Shown here: in pieces, positions 8,188 to 17,571 of the stretch
Layout of the letters: every line of letters begins with the position of its first letter
Numbering within the stretch: the first letter of the stretch is position 1
Origin: Leifsonia sp. 466MF
GTDB taxonomy: Bacteria > Actinomycetota > Actinomycetes > Actinomycetales > Microbacteriaceae
Reading direction: 5' to 3'
Assembly (NCBI RefSeq): GCF_900100265.1
Contig: NZ_LT629696.1
Location: 186,001 to 250,000 of the forward strand
Length of the DNA: 64,000 nucleotides
The notes under the pieces: generated by a model
Told to the model about the DNA's origin: nothing
The model's input: the letters and a program-made list of their open reading frames with translations, nothing else
Database searches by the model: none
Position numbers and translations under genes: made by a program

Positions 8188-9444
8188 TCAGGAGACGCGG
8201 GCGGCGATGTCGGTGCGGTACTGGGCACCCTCGAGGTGGATGCGGTCGAGCGCCGCGTAGGCACGGGAGCGCGCCTCGGCGAAGCCGGTGCCGCGCGCGA
8301 CGACCGACAGCACGCGTCCTCCGGTCGCGATCAGCTCGCCGGTCGCCTCGTGGCGCGCGGTCGCCGCGTGCGCGATGGTCACCTCGGGCACGGCCGCCGC
8401 TTCGCCGAGGCCCGTGATCGGCCGGCCGGTCTGCGGCGCCTCCGGGTACCCCTCGCTGGCGAGCACCACGGTGACGGCCGTGTCGAGCGCGAACTCCGGG
8501 CGGGGCAGTCCGCCGAGGCCGCCGGTCGCCGATGCGAGCAGCAGCGTCGACAGCGGGGTCACGAGTCGCGGGAGAACGACCTGCGTCTCCGGGTCGCCGA
8601 ACCGGGCGTTGAACTCGATCACGCGGATGCCGCGGTCGGTCAGGATGAGCCCGCAGTAGAGCAGGCCGATGAACGGCGTCTGCTCCCGCGCCATCGTGCG
8701 GACGGTCGGCAGCGCGATCGTGTCGATGACCTCGTCCACGAAGCCTTCCGGCAGCCACGGAAGCGGCGAGTAGGCGCCCATCCCGCCGGTGTTCGGGCCG
8801 GCGTCGCCGTCGAGAAGCCGCTTGTAGTCCTGCGCGGGCGAGAGCGGCAGCACGTCGTGCCCGTCGCTGAAGAGGAACAGCGAGACCTCCTGCCCGTCGA
8901 GGAACTCCTCGACCAGCACACCGCCGTGCCGAAGCCAGTGTGTCGCGTGCTCGACAGCGGCATCCCGCTCCTCGGTCACGAGCACGCCCTTGCCGGCGGC
9001 CAGCCCATCGGCCTTGACGACGTAGGGCGCACCGAACTCGTCGAGCGCGCGCTCCGCCTCGGCCAAAGTCTCGGCCCGCACAGCCCGCCCGGTGGGCACG
9101 CCGGCCGCATCCATGATGCGCTTCGCGTACGCCTTCGAGCCTTCCAGCTGAGCGGCCGCCTTGCCCGGTCCGAACACGGGGATGCCGCGGGTGCGCAGCG
9201 GGTCGGCGACGCCGGCGACGAGCGGCGCCTCCGGGCCGATGACGACGAGTTCGATGTCGTTCTCGAGCGCGTACTCGGTGACCGCGACGCCGTCGAGCGG
9301 ATCGAGCGACGTCTCGACCCGGACGTCCTGTGCGATACCGGCGTTCCCGGGCGCCGCCACGATGTCGTGGCGCACCTCCTCGGCGAGCAGCGCGGTGATG
9401 ATGGCGTGCTCACGGGCACCGGAACCGAGGACGAGAATCTTCAC
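8188..9444 (-). CDS. purD: Phosphoribosylamine-glycine ligase (GAR synthetase)
   Basis: A 418-residue ATP-grasp enzyme that joins glycine to phosphoribosylamine in step 2 of purine synthesis. It begins KILVLGSGAREHAI (N domain) and has the ATP-grasp core PYVVKADGLAAGKGV, the family signature RFGDPETQ (ARFGDPETQVVLPRL), and a C-terminal domain ending YRTDIAARVS. Length is typical. The GTG start lies 6 nt after TAGCAT (9451-9456, minus strand), again suggesting a leaderless mRNA. It is divergent from the sterol-carrier-like gene. Confidence 0.97.
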   Translation of the reverse strand: MKILVLGSGAREHAIITALLAEEVRHDIVAAPGNAGIAQDVRVETSLDPLDGVAVTEYALENDIELVVIGPEAPLVAGVADPLRTRGIPVFGPGKAAAQLEGSKAYAKRIMDAAGVPTGRAVRAETLAEAERALDEFGAPYVVKADGLAAGKGVLVTEERDAAVEHATHWLRHGGVLVEEFLDGQEVSLFLFSDGHDVLPLSPAQDYKRLLDGDAGPNTGGMGAYSPLPWLPEGFVDEVIDTIALPTVRTMAREQTPFIGLLYCGLILTDRGIRVIEFNARFGDPETQVVLPRLVTPLSTLLLASATGGLGGLPRPEFALDTAVTVVLASEGYPEAPQTGRPITGLGEAAAVPEVTIAHAATARHEATGELIATGGRVLSVVARGTGFAEARSRAYAALDRIHLEGAQYRTDIAARVS

Positions 9445-9512
9445 GCCACCATGCTAGAGGGAGTGGATGCGGCGCTCCGGCTCCAGGCGTGCGCGGTGGA
9501 AGGATGGATGCC

Positions 9513-9869
9513 ATGGCGAGAGCGAAGATCGCGGACGAGGTCGGCGGCCCGGCCGTCCGGGCGGCCGTCGCGGGCGGCGCCGACCGGAACACCACGGCGA
9601 CGGCGGTCCGGTACCTGCTGCAGCTGCTGGCGGAGCGCGCGCCGGGCAACACCGTCGAGGTGCGCGTGCCGCCGTTCGGGGCGGTGCAATGCATCCCGGG
9701 TCCGCGTCACACGCGTGGGACGCCGCCGAACGTCATCGAGACGGATGCTGCCACGTGGCTTGCGCTCGCCTCCGGTTCGATGACGTGGGACGAGGGGATC
9801 GCGTCCGGTGCGGTGCACGCGTCCGGCCAGCGGGCGTCCCTCGAAGGACTCCTCCCGCTGCGCTACTGA
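9513..9869 (+). CDS. Sterol carrier family protein
   Basis: A 118-residue small protein of the actinobacterial sterol carrier family (SCP2-like annotation). It starts MARAKIADEVG, and its second half has VEVRVPPFGAVQCIPGPRHTRGTPPNVIETDAATWLALASGSMTW, the pattern used to name the family. The start at 9513 is supported by GGAAGG nine bases upstream; the two nearer upstream ATG codons overlap that site. A homologue commonly lies next to purD and purF in this family of bacteria. The ligand is unknown. Confidence 0.75.
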   Translation: MARAKIADEVGGPAVRAAVAGGADRNTTATAVRYLLQLLAERAPGNTVEVRVPPFGAVQCIPGPRHTRGTPPNVIETDAATWLALASGSMTWDEGIASGAVHASGQRASLEGLLPLRY

Positions 9870-9896
9870 GCTGGCGGGCGCGTGGCCGGCGTGCCG

Positions 9897-10025
9897 TCAG
9901 CGCATCCCGCCCAGCACGCCCACGATCGCGGCGACGATCAGCAGCAGCGCGAACCCGCCCGCTGCCGCGGGGCCGAGTGCAGCGGCGATCCGGGATGCGG
10001 CTGCCGGGCTTTTCGAGGAGCTCAT
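9897..10025 (-). CDS. Possible 42-residue single-TM membrane protein
   Basis: A short frame from ATG (10023-10025) to TGA (9897-9899). It encodes a Ser/Ala-rich start with one Lys and Arg, then a clean hydrophobic segment (FALLLIVAAIVGVLGG) ending MR. The composition is that of a real small membrane protein, and the frame fills an otherwise empty gap. The ribosome site is weak, so confidence is modest. No function can be given. Confidence 0.4.
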   Translation of the reverse strand: MSSSKSPAAASRIAAALGPAAAGGFALLLIVAAIVGVLGGMR

Positions 10026-10099
10026 ACCCATTCAGACGGCCGGGACGACGGGTCATGACGGCCGACGGCCGCTCAGGTTCGATCTGGGAGAATGAAGGC

Positions 10100-10513
10100 A
10101 TGAGCGACACCCCCGAGGACCGGCAGGTCGGCGACCCGCAGGTCGAGGAGACCGTCACACCCGCCGAGGTCCGCGTGCGCCGCTCCCCGCGCTACTTCCG
10201 CTTCATGATCACCGGCGCGATCCTCTTCGCCATCGTCGCTCTCATCCTCACCTTCTCCTTCCCGGAGAATCCGACGTACGACCGCGGTTCCGTGTTCGGC
10301 TTCCTGCTCGCGATCGGCGTGACGGTGGGCGTCGCGGTCGGCGCCGTCGTCGCTCTGGTGCTCGACCGGGTGACCGCCCGTCGAGCGCGCAGCGTCCAGG
10401 CGGATAGAATCGACGTGCGCGTCCCCGAGCCCGGGTCGTCGCCCGTGCGGCACGAGGGCTCGCAGCCGGAGCCCGGCACGAACGACAGCAGCACGAGCGA
10501 CACCCAGAGCTGA
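10100..10513 (+). CDS. Small two-TM membrane protein upstream of purF
   Basis: A 137-residue protein with a charged N-terminal tail (about residues 1-34), two membrane helices (FMITGAILFAIVALILTF, and FGFLLAIGVTVGVAVGAVVALVL), a short Arg-rich cytoplasmic stretch (DRVTARRARS) and a disordered Ser/Pro/Glu tail. It lies 29 bp before purF on the same strand, so co-transcription is likely. I do not recognise a characterised family. A GAGAAT hexamer 6 nt before the ATG could give a leaderless transcript. Confidence 0.75.
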   Translation: MSDTPEDRQVGDPQVEETVTPAEVRVRRSPRYFRFMITGAILFAIVALILTFSFPENPTYDRGSVFGFLLAIGVTVGVAVGAVVALVLDRVTARRARSVQADRIDVRVPEPGSSPVRHEGSQPEPGTNDSSTSDTQS

Positions 10514-10542
10514 ACATCCCGACTTCCTGAAAGGGGTCCGCT

Positions 10543-12114
10543 GTGGCCGGAGGCGACGGTCTTCTCAGTCACGATCTGCTACCCGGCGAGAAGGGGCCGC
10601 AGGACGCCTGTGGTGTCTTCGGCGTCTGGGCTCCCGGTGAGGAGGTCGCCAAGCTCAGCTACTTCGGGCTCTACGCGCTCCAGCACCGCGGCCAGGAGTC
10701 GGCAGGCATCGCGACGAGCGACGGCGACAAGATCCTGATCTACAAGGACATGGGTCTGGTCTCCCAGGTCTTCAACGAGAACGCGCTGAACTCGCTGCCC
10801 GGCCACATCGCCGTCGGCCACACGCGTTACTCCACCACCGGCGCATCCAGTTGGCAGAACGCGCAGCCGACCCTCGGCTCCACGGCGAGCGGCACCGTCG
10901 CCCTCGGCCACAACGGCAACCTGACCAACACCGCCGAGCTGATGCAGCTCGTCCACGAGCGCTACCCCCAGCACGACGGCGAGCTCAGCCGGGGCAACAC
11001 GACGGACACCGCGGTCGTCACGGCGCTCCTCACCGGCGACCTGGACCACACGCTCGAGGCGACCGCCCTGGAGGTGCTGCCGCGTCTGCGCGGCGCCTAC
11101 TGCCTGGTCTTCATGGACGAGCACACGCTGTACGCCGCCCGCGACCCGCAGGGCGTCCGCCCTCTGGTGCTCGGCCGCCTGGAGCGCGGCTGGGTCGTCG
11201 CCTCCGAGACCGCAGCACTCGACATCGTCGGCGCCAGCTTCGTGCGCGAGGTCGAGCCGGGCGAGCTGATCGCCATCGACGAGAACGGCCTCCGCAGCCA
11301 GCGCTTCGCCTCCGAGAAGCGCGCGGGATGCGTCTTCGAGTACGTCTACCTGGCACGTCCAGACACCACCATCTCCGGCCGAGGCGTCTACGAGGCCCGC
11401 GTCGAGATGGGCCGCCAGCTCGCTCGCGAGCACGCGGTCGAGGCCGACCTGGTCATCCCGACGCCCGAGTCCGGCACCCCGGCGGCGATCGGCTACGCGC
11501 AGGCGTCCGGCATCCCGTTCGGTCAGGGCCTCGTCAAGAACTCGTACGTCGGCCGCACGTTCATCCAGCCGTCGCAGACCATCCGCCAGCGCGGTATCAA
11601 GCTGAAGCTGAACCCGCTGAAGGAGGTCATCAAGGGCAAGCGCCTGATCGTGGTCGACGACTCCATCGTTCGCGGCAACACGCAGCGCGCACTGGTGTCG
11701 ATGCTCCGCGAGGCCGGTGCGGCCGAGGTGCACGTCCGCATCTCGAGCCCGCCCATCACCTGGCCGTGCTTCTACGGCATCGACTTCGCCTCGCGCGCCG
11801 AGCTGATCGCCACGGGCCTGGGGGTGGAGGAGGTGCGCCAGTCGATCGGCGCCGACAGCCTCGGCTACCTCTCCGAAGACGGCATGATCGACGCGACCGA
11901 GCAGCCGCGCGAGCTGCTGTGCACGGCGTGCTTCACGGGCAAGTACCCGATCGAGCTCCCGGACGCGCACCACCTAGGCAAGAACCTGCTCGAGCGTCCG
12001 GAGGTCAGCCCGACGGACGACGGCTCCGACGCGACGTCCGATGGATGCGAGCCCGGCCCGGACTCGGAGCTCGAGCCGCTGCTCAGCTTCGGCGACCCCG
12101 GCCGCCAGGAGTAG
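10543..12114 (+). CDS. purF: Amidophosphoribosyltransferase
   Basis: A 523-residue enzyme that catalyses the first committed step of purine synthesis (PRPP + glutamine to phosphoribosylamine). The N-terminal class II glutamine amidotransferase is preceded by a propeptide of about 22 residues; Cys23 in QDACGVFGVW is the expected N-terminal nucleophile after cleavage. GHTRYSTTG and HNGNLTN line the glutamine site. The PRTase loop is VVDDSIVRGNT, and the C-terminal LCTACFTGKYP fits the Fe-S-containing Bacillus/actinobacterial form. The GTG start follows GAAAGGGG. It is followed by purM after 73 bp. Confidence 0.97.
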   Translation: MAGGDGLLSHDLLPGEKGPQDACGVFGVWAPGEEVAKLSYFGLYALQHRGQESAGIATSDGDKILIYKDMGLVSQVFNENALNSLPGHIAVGHTRYSTTGASSWQNAQPTLGSTASGTVALGHNGNLTNTAELMQLVHERYPQHDGELSRGNTTDTAVVTALLTGDLDHTLEATALEVLPRLRGAYCLVFMDEHTLYAARDPQGVRPLVLGRLERGWVVASETAALDIVGASFVREVEPGELIAIDENGLRSQRFASEKRAGCVFEYVYLARPDTTISGRGVYEARVEMGRQLAREHAVEADLVIPTPESGTPAAIGYAQASGIPFGQGLVKNSYVGRTFIQPSQTIRQRGIKLKLNPLKEVIKGKRLIVVDDSIVRGNTQRALVSMLREAGAAEVHVRISSPPITWPCFYGIDFASRAELIATGLGVEEVRQSIGADSLGYLSEDGMIDATEQPRELLCTACFTGKYPIELPDAHHLGKNLLERPEVSPTDDGSDATSDGCEPGPDSELEPLLSFGDPGRQE

Positions 12115-12187
12115 GGCAGCCAGGAACAGCGGCGCCAGGAGCAGCCCCGCTTTTCCGCTGCCAACGGCCCCCGGATACGATGGACCG

Positions 12188-13309
12188 GTGACCGACTCCG
12201 CAGCCTCCTCATCCGCTTCCTACGCCGCCGCCGGCGTCGACACCGCTGCGGGCGACCGGGCCGTCGAGCTGATGAAGGCGGCCGTCGGCCGCACCCACGG
12301 GCCCGAGGTGCTGGGCGGGGTCGGCGGGTTCGCCGGCCTGTTCGACGTCTCGTTCCTGAAGGACTTCGACCGCCCGCTGCTGGCCACCTCCACCGACGGT
12401 GTCGGCACCAAGGTCGCCATCGCGCAGGCGCTCGATAAGCACGACACCATCGGTCAGGACCTGGTCGGGATGGTCGTCGACGACATCGTCGTGGTCGGGG
12501 CTCGTCCGCTGTTCATGACCGACTACATCGCGTGCGGCAAGGTCGTCCCGGAGCGGATCGCCGCGATCGTCGCGGGCATCGCGACCGCGTGCGCGGAGAC
12601 CGGCACCGCCCTCGTCGGCGGCGAGACCGCCGAGCACCCCGGTCTGCTCGGGCCGGACGACTACGACGTCGCGGGCGCCGCGGTGGGAGCGGTCGAGGCG
12701 GATGCCGTGCTCGGCGCCGACCGCGTGCGAAACGGCGACGTCGTGCTCGCGATGGCCTCGTCCGGTCTGCACTCCAACGGCTACTCGCTGGTCCGCCACA
12801 TCCTCGCCGCGCGCGGCATCGGGTTCACCGACCAGTCCGCCGAGTTCGGCGGTGTCGTCGGCGAGGCCCTGCTCGAGCCGACCCGCCTGTATACGGGGCC
12901 GTTGCTGCGTGTGCTGCAGGACCCGGCTCTCGACGGCGCCATCCACTCGCTCAGCCATGTCACCGGCGGGGGCATCGCCGCGAACCTCGCCCGCGTCCTC
13001 CCGGTCGGCTCGTGGGTCGAGGTCGACCGGTCCACCTGGTCGCCGACGCCGGTCTTCCGCATCCTGAGCGATCTCGCGGGCAGTTCGCTCGAGTCGAGCG
13101 AGGGCACCTGGAACCTCGGCATCGGGATGTTCGCGGTCGTCGCGCCGGAGGCCGCGGATGCGGTCGCGGCGGCGATCACGGCCGACGGCATCCCCACCTG
13201 GCGCGCCGGCGTCGTCTCGACGTCCGCGCGCGACCTGACCGGGTTCGAGCAGGGCGCCAAGGGCGTCGACGGCGGCGCCGTGCGCCTCGTCGGCTCCTAC
13301 GCCGGCTGA
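12188..13309 (+). CDS. purM: Phosphoribosylformylglycinamidine cyclo-ligase (AIR synthetase)
   Basis: A 373-residue AIR synthetase, step 5 of purine synthesis. It has SYAAAGVDTAAGDRAVELMK at the N-terminus, the ATP-binding DGVGTK loop (STDGVGTKVAIAQ), DIVVVGARPLFMTDYIACGK, GGETAEHPGLL, and SHVTGGGIAANLARVLP in the C domain. The GTG start at 12188 lies 6 nt after TACGAT (12176-12181), so a separate leaderless transcript is likely in addition to read-through from purF. Glycine-rich motifs and length are normal. Confidence 0.97.
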   Translation: MTDSAASSSASYAAAGVDTAAGDRAVELMKAAVGRTHGPEVLGGVGGFAGLFDVSFLKDFDRPLLATSTDGVGTKVAIAQALDKHDTIGQDLVGMVVDDIVVVGARPLFMTDYIACGKVVPERIAAIVAGIATACAETGTALVGGETAEHPGLLGPDDYDVAGAAVGAVEADAVLGADRVRNGDVVLAMASSGLHSNGYSLVRHILAARGIGFTDQSAEFGGVVGEALLEPTRLYTGPLLRVLQDPALDGAIHSLSHVTGGGIAANLARVLPVGSWVEVDRSTWSPTPVFRILSDLAGSSLESSEGTWNLGIGMFAVVAPEAADAVAAAITADGIPTWRAGVVSTSARDLTGFEQGAKGVDGGAVRLVGSYAG

Positions 13310-13369
13310 TCTCACGTCACCCCTTTTGGTCGGAGCGCGGTCGGGCGTCCTCCCGCTAGAGTGACGCGT

Positions 13370-14641
13370 GTGAGCCGACCGACCGCCCGCTTCCGCCTGG
13401 CGTCGGCGCTCACCCTTCTCGCTCTTTCCGGCCTCGGGGTCGTCGCCGCTGCCTCTCCGGCGCTGGCGGATCCGCCCGTCTCCGTGCAGCCCGCGCCGGC
13501 CGATGCGCTCACCCCGCTGGTCGACTGTGTTCAGGATGCGCCGCTCGGCACCGTCGCGGCCCGCACGGTCGTGCTCGGCTACCGTTCGACGGCGTCCGTG
13601 CCGGTCTCCGTCCCCGCTGGAGGCGGGTCGAACGACCTCACGACCGGTGCCGTCGACCGGGGCCAGCCGTCCGTCTTCGAGCCGGGCGAGCATCACGGTG
13701 TCTGGCTTCTGACCGTGGATGCCGCTGCCGAGCCCACGCTCGGCTGGCGCCTGGGCCCGACCACCACCGACTTCGCCGCCGCACCCGCCTGCACGGCGGC
13801 GACCGCTGTCACTCTCAGTACGCCGGCGAAGGTCGCGGCCGGCGGCACGGCTGCCGTCTCGGCGACGGTGACTCGGATGCTGCTCGCGGCCCCCGGATCC
13901 GGCACGGTCGCCTTCGCCCTCGACGGAGGGGCGCAGGTCGTTGCGCCCGTCTCCGCGTCCGGCGTCGCGCGCGCCGACCTCCCGGTGTCCGCCGCTGGCG
14001 CGCACACCGTCACGGCGACGTTCCAGCCCGAGCAGGCGTCCGGGCTCCTCAGCGCGGTCGGAACCGCGACGTTCACCGCGACGGCACCGAGTGCCCCGCT
14101 GACCGTCGCGACCGACTCGGTCGTCGCCGGGAGCACCAGCGTCCTCGTCACTGTTGCCCGCTCGTCCGGCGCAGGCGATGCGACGGTCGACGTCATGACC
14201 GCCGACGGCACCGCCCGCGCAGGCGCCGACTACACGGCGCTGGCAACTACGGTCGCGCTGGCCGACGGTCAGACGACGGCCACGGTCCGGGTGCCGCTCG
14301 CCTCCCGCCCTGCGGGATCGCCCGCCGCCACCTTCTTCGTGTTGCTGCAGCGCGCATCCACCTCGGTGACGACGGCGTCGGCGACCGTCGCGCTGCCTGC
14401 CGTCGCCGCCGTGGCGCCCGCGACGGCAGCGGCCGCAGGCACGCATGGCGGTAATGCTGCGCCGGCGGCGGTCTCGTCCGTGCTCCCGCCGGACGACCCG
14501 ACGGCCGCCGGCCCGGGCGCGACGACGGCCGCCGGACAGGACCTCGCCCTGCTGTTCGGGGGCATCCTGCTCACCGCGGGCGGCATCCTCGGCGTCCTCG
14601 GGCTCGTGCGCGCCGCGGGGATGCGCGAAGCACGGGCATGA
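13370..14641 (+). CDS. Secreted/anchored surface protein with Ig-like and Calx-beta-like domains
   Basis: A protein of about 423 residues. A signal peptide (positive start, LASALTLLALSGLGVVAAASPALA, cleavage near ALADP) is followed by a ~100-residue N-terminal region, an Ig-like repeat (VTLSTPAKVAAGGTAAVSATVTR...GTVAFALDGG, of the Big_3 type) and a Calx-beta-like segment (VDVMTADGTARAGADYTALATTVAL). An Ala/Pro-rich linker leads to a C-terminal membrane helix (LALLFGGILLTAGGILGVLGLVRAAG) with a basic end. GTG 13370 is 7 nt after TAGAGT (13357-13362); a GTG at 13361 is also possible. Function is unknown, perhaps adhesion or envelope. It lies 68 bp before the ABC operon. Confidence 0.75.
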   Translation: MSRPTARFRLASALTLLALSGLGVVAAASPALADPPVSVQPAPADALTPLVDCVQDAPLGTVAARTVVLGYRSTASVPVSVPAGGGSNDLTTGAVDRGQPSVFEPGEHHGVWLLTVDAAAEPTLGWRLGPTTTDFAAAPACTAATAVTLSTPAKVAAGGTAAVSATVTRMLLAAPGSGTVAFALDGGAQVVAPVSASGVARADLPVSAAGAHTVTATFQPEQASGLLSAVGTATFTATAPSAPLTVATDSVVAGSTSVLVTVARSSGAGDATVDVMTADGTARAGADYTALATTVALADGQTTATVRVPLASRPAGSPAATFFVLLQRASTSVTTASATVALPAVAAVAPATAAAAGTHGGNAAPAAVSSVLPPDDPTAAGPGATTAAGQDLALLFGGILLTAGGILGVLGLVRAAGMREARA

Positions 14642-14709
14642 CAAACGTCACCCGCAGATCCTGACACCCGCTCTGCTCTGCGCCGGACGCCGGTCGGCAC
14701 TCTGGAGAG

Positions 14710-15633
14710 GTGAACGAGACACCCGCCATCCACCTGTCCGGCCTGCGCAAGACCTTCGGCGCGCTCACGGCCGTCGACGGCGTCGACCTGAGCATCCGCC
14801 CGGGCGAGGTCGTCGCCCTGCTCGGCCCGAACGGCGCCGGCAAGTCCACCACCATCGATCTCGCACTCGGGCTTGCACGTCCGACCGCGGGCCGGGCTGA
14901 GCTGTTCGGTGCGCCACCGCGGCAGGCGGTCGCCGCCGGCCGGGTCGGCGCGATGCTGCAGGGCGGCGCGCTGCTGCCCACGCTGACGGTCGCCGAGTCG
15001 GTGGCGCTGGTCGCCGCGGCCCACCGGCACCCCCTCAGCGTCGCCGAGGCCCTCGAACGCGCGCGGTGCACGGAGATCGCGCGTCAGCGCGTCTCCAAGC
15101 TGTCCGGCGGTCAGCTCCAGCGCGCACGGTTCGCCGTCGCCGTCGTCTCCGACCCGGACCTCCTGTTCCTCGACGAGCCGACGGCCGCGATGGATGTGGA
15201 GGCGCGCCGCACCTTCTGGCAGTCGATGCGCGAGTTCACCGACGCCGGGCGGACGGTCGTGTTCGCCACCCACTACCTCGACGAGGCGGACGAGTACGCC
15301 GACCGCATCGTCATGATGGCGCGCGGACGGATCGTGGCCGACGGCACGCCCGCGGAGGTCAAGGCGGTCGTGTCCGGTCGCCGCATCCGCGCCACCGCTG
15401 CCTTCCCGGAGACCGGTGCCGGCACCGCAGCGCTGAACGCGCTCCCCGGAGTGCGCAGCGCCGAGCGCCGCGGCGACGTCCTCACCCTCGTCAGCGACGA
15501 CTCCGACGCCACCCTGCGCGCACTGCTCGCGACCCACCACGACATCCACGACATCGAAGTGACCGCGCACACCATGGACGAGGCCTTCCTCGCCCTCACC
15601 GAGGCGCGCGACACGGAAGGAGCACACTCATGA
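14710..15633 (+). CDS. ABC transporter ATP-binding protein (exporter, DrrA/LinrA-like)
   Basis: A 307-residue ABC ATPase. Walker A is GPNGAGKSTT (near residue 40), the signature is KLSGGQLQRARFA, Walker B is DLLFLDEPTAAMD, and the H-loop is VVFATHYLDEADE. A C-terminal ~80-residue extension is typical of drug-export ATPases of the CcmA/DrrA group. It overlaps the permease gene by ATGA and is followed by a sensor kinase and response regulator. This arrangement is known from lipid/antibiotic-responsive exporters (DesKR- or LnrJK-type). Substrate unknown. Confidence 0.93.
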   Translation: MNETPAIHLSGLRKTFGALTAVDGVDLSIRPGEVVALLGPNGAGKSTTIDLALGLARPTAGRAELFGAPPRQAVAAGRVGAMLQGGALLPTLTVAESVALVAAAHRHPLSVAEALERARCTEIARQRVSKLSGGQLQRARFAVAVVSDPDLLFLDEPTAAMDVEARRTFWQSMREFTDAGRTVVFATHYLDEADEYADRIVMMARGRIVADGTPAEVKAVVSGRRIRATAAFPETGAGTAALNALPGVRSAERRGDVLTLVSDDSDATLRALLATHHDIHDIEVTAHTMDEAFLALTEARDTEGAHS

Positions 15634-16373
15634 GCATCGCCTACCTGGGGCGCGAGTCCCTCCGCCAGCTGAAGAACATGCGTGCGATGATCTTCACCCT
15701 CGCCGTCCCTCTCGTCATGCTGTTCGCCTTCGGGGGCACGTTCGGAGGCGCCGGGCAGGTCGATTCGACGACGCACCTGCCGTGGATCGTGGTCACGACC
15801 ATCCAGGTCGCCGCCTACGGCGGGATGATGTCGGCTCTGTCGCAGGCATTCCAGATCGTCACCGAGCGCTCCATCGGCTGGAACCGGCAGCTGCGGATCA
15901 CGCCGCTGAGCGGCACGGGCTACCTCGTGTCGAAGCTCGTCGCCGCCCTGGCGCTCGCCCTATTCAGCATCGTCGTCATCATCGGCGTCTCCATCGCCCT
16001 GTACCATCCCGACCTGTCCGTCGGCAGCTGGCTGCTCGCCGGGCTGGGGATCTGGTGCGGTGTGATCCCGTTCGCGCTGCTCGGCATCCTGATCGGGCAG
16101 TTCGCCAAGCCGGAGTTCGCCCAGCCGCTGTTCATGGCCGTCTTCATGGGCATGGCCGTGCTCGGCGGCCTGTGGATCCCGCTGCAGGTGTTTCCCGCCT
16201 GGGTGGCGGACGTGGCGCGGGCCGTTCCGTCGTACTGGCTCAACCGCGTCGGTCAGCTCGGCGCGCTGCAGAGCGGCGACGCGCTGACGCCGGCGATCGT
16301 GCTCACCGCGTGGGCGCTGGCGCTGGGGGCGCTCATCGTCTGGCGCTACCGGCGCGATGCGGCGCGGGGCTGA
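15630..16373 (+). CDS. ABC transporter permease (ABC-2 type)
   Basis: A 247-residue membrane protein with six predicted helices and the ABC2 membrane pattern (ERSIGWNRQLRITPLSGTGYLVSKLVAALALALFSIVV). Its start overlaps the stop of the ATPase gene (ATGA at 15630-15633), so the two are translationally coupled and form one exporter. The C-terminus ends in a basic cytoplasmic tail. The following kinase gene starts 31 bp downstream. Confidence 0.9.
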   Translation: MSIAYLGRESLRQLKNMRAMIFTLAVPLVMLFAFGGTFGGAGQVDSTTHLPWIVVTTIQVAAYGGMMSALSQAFQIVTERSIGWNRQLRITPLSGTGYLVSKLVAALALALFSIVVIIGVSIALYHPDLSVGSWLLAGLGIWCGVIPFALLGILIGQFAKPEFAQPLFMAVFMGMAVLGGLWIPLQVFPAWVADVARAVPSYWLNRVGQLGALQSGDALTPAIVLTAWALALGALIVWRYRRDAARG

Positions 16374-16404
16374 GCGGCGCCGGGCCGCTGGCTAAGGTAG
16401 CAAC

Positions 16405-17571
16405 GTGTTCTCGCGTGAGGTGCCGGAGGTCCGTCCGGTCGGATGGCGCGCCCGCCTCCTCCACCCGGCCGCGTACCGCTGGTACCCGGGCGCGACGATC
16501 GGCCTGCTGTACCAAGCCTCGGTGCTCGTCGGACTGTGGACGGCGCAGGGCACGGTCGCCGAGAAGCTGGGGATCACGGCCCTGCTCGCCGTGGTCTACC
16601 TCGGCTTCCTCGTGCTCCCGCCGCTCCTCTGGTGGGAGACGGAGCGCAGGCGACTGGTCGGGATCGGCCTCTATTTCGCGCTCACGCTGACGCTCTTCCC
16701 GCTGATCGGGGTCGTCGCCTGCTGGACCTGGGTCTACGTGGCGTGCGTCGCCGGGATGGTGGTGTCGCGCACCCCGGTCGCGTTGACCATCATCGGGGCA
16801 CTCGGTGGCCTCCAGCTGATCGTGCTGACGGTCGCCGGAACCGTGGAGGACGACTGGTTCATCGCGCTGGTCACCGTGTCCATCGGCGTGATGATGAGCG
16901 CATTCGCGCGACAGATCGACGCACTCCGACGGCTGCGCAACGCACAGGGCGAGATCGCCCGGCTGGCCGTCATCGAGGAACGCGCCCGGTTCTCGCGCGA
17001 CATGCACGACGTGCTGGGGCACTCGCTCACCGTCGTCACGGTCAAGTCGGAGCTCGCCCGGAGGCTCATCCCCGTCGACCCGGATCGGGCGGCGGAGGAG
17101 ATCGCCGACATCGAGCGCCTCAGCCGGTCGGCGCTGGCCGACCTGCGGGCCGCCGTTGCCGGGTACCGCGAGATGAGCCTGTCGACCGAGCTGGCTGCTG
17201 CGCAGGCGGGACTGGCGGCCGCCGACATCCAGGCCCACCTCCCCCGCAACGGCGAGGAGGTCGACCCCGAGCTGCGCGAGCTCTTCGGCTGGGTGCTGCG
17301 CGAGGGCGTCACCAACGTGATCCGCCACTCCGGCTCGCGCAACTGCTGGGTGACCGTCGGACCGGAGAGCCTCGACATCGAGGACGACGGGCGCGGCCCG
17401 CACGGGAGCGGGCTGGAACCGGCGCCGGTGGGGGCGGAGGTCTCGCCCTCCGTGCGCGACGGATCCGGCCTCGCCGGTTTGAGCGCCCGCGCCGCGCAGG
17501 TCGGCGCCAGGATCGTCGTCGGATCCGGACCCCGCGGAGGCACTCTGCTGAGCGTGAGGAGGGCCGTGTGA
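16405..17571 (+). CDS. Sensor histidine kinase (DesK/NarL-partner type)
   Basis: A 388-residue kinase with four to six membrane helices in the first ~150 residues and no large external loop, as in DesK-like sensors of membrane state. The HisKA_3 dimerisation helix has ERARFSRDMHDVLGHSL with phospho-acceptor His201. The HATPase domain follows (EGVTNVIRHSG N-box, DIEDDGRGPHGSGL G1-like box, GSGLAGLSARA). The GTG is 6 nt after TAAGGT (16393-16398), so it may have its own leaderless promoter. The stop overlaps the regulator start (GTGA). Confidence 0.93.
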   Translation: MFSREVPEVRPVGWRARLLHPAAYRWYPGATIGLLYQASVLVGLWTAQGTVAEKLGITALLAVVYLGFLVLPPLLWWETERRRLVGIGLYFALTLTLFPLIGVVACWTWVYVACVAGMVVSRTPVALTIIGALGGLQLIVLTVAGTVEDDWFIALVTVSIGVMMSAFARQIDALRRLRNAQGEIARLAVIEERARFSRDMHDVLGHSLTVVTVKSELARRLIPVDPDRAAEEIADIERLSRSALADLRAAVAGYREMSLSTELAAAQAGLAAADIQAHLPRNGEEVDPELRELFGWVLREGVTNVIRHSGSRNCWVTVGPESLDIEDDGRGPHGSGLEPAPVGAEVSPSVRDGSGLAGLSARAAQVGARIVVGSGPRGGTLLSVRRAV

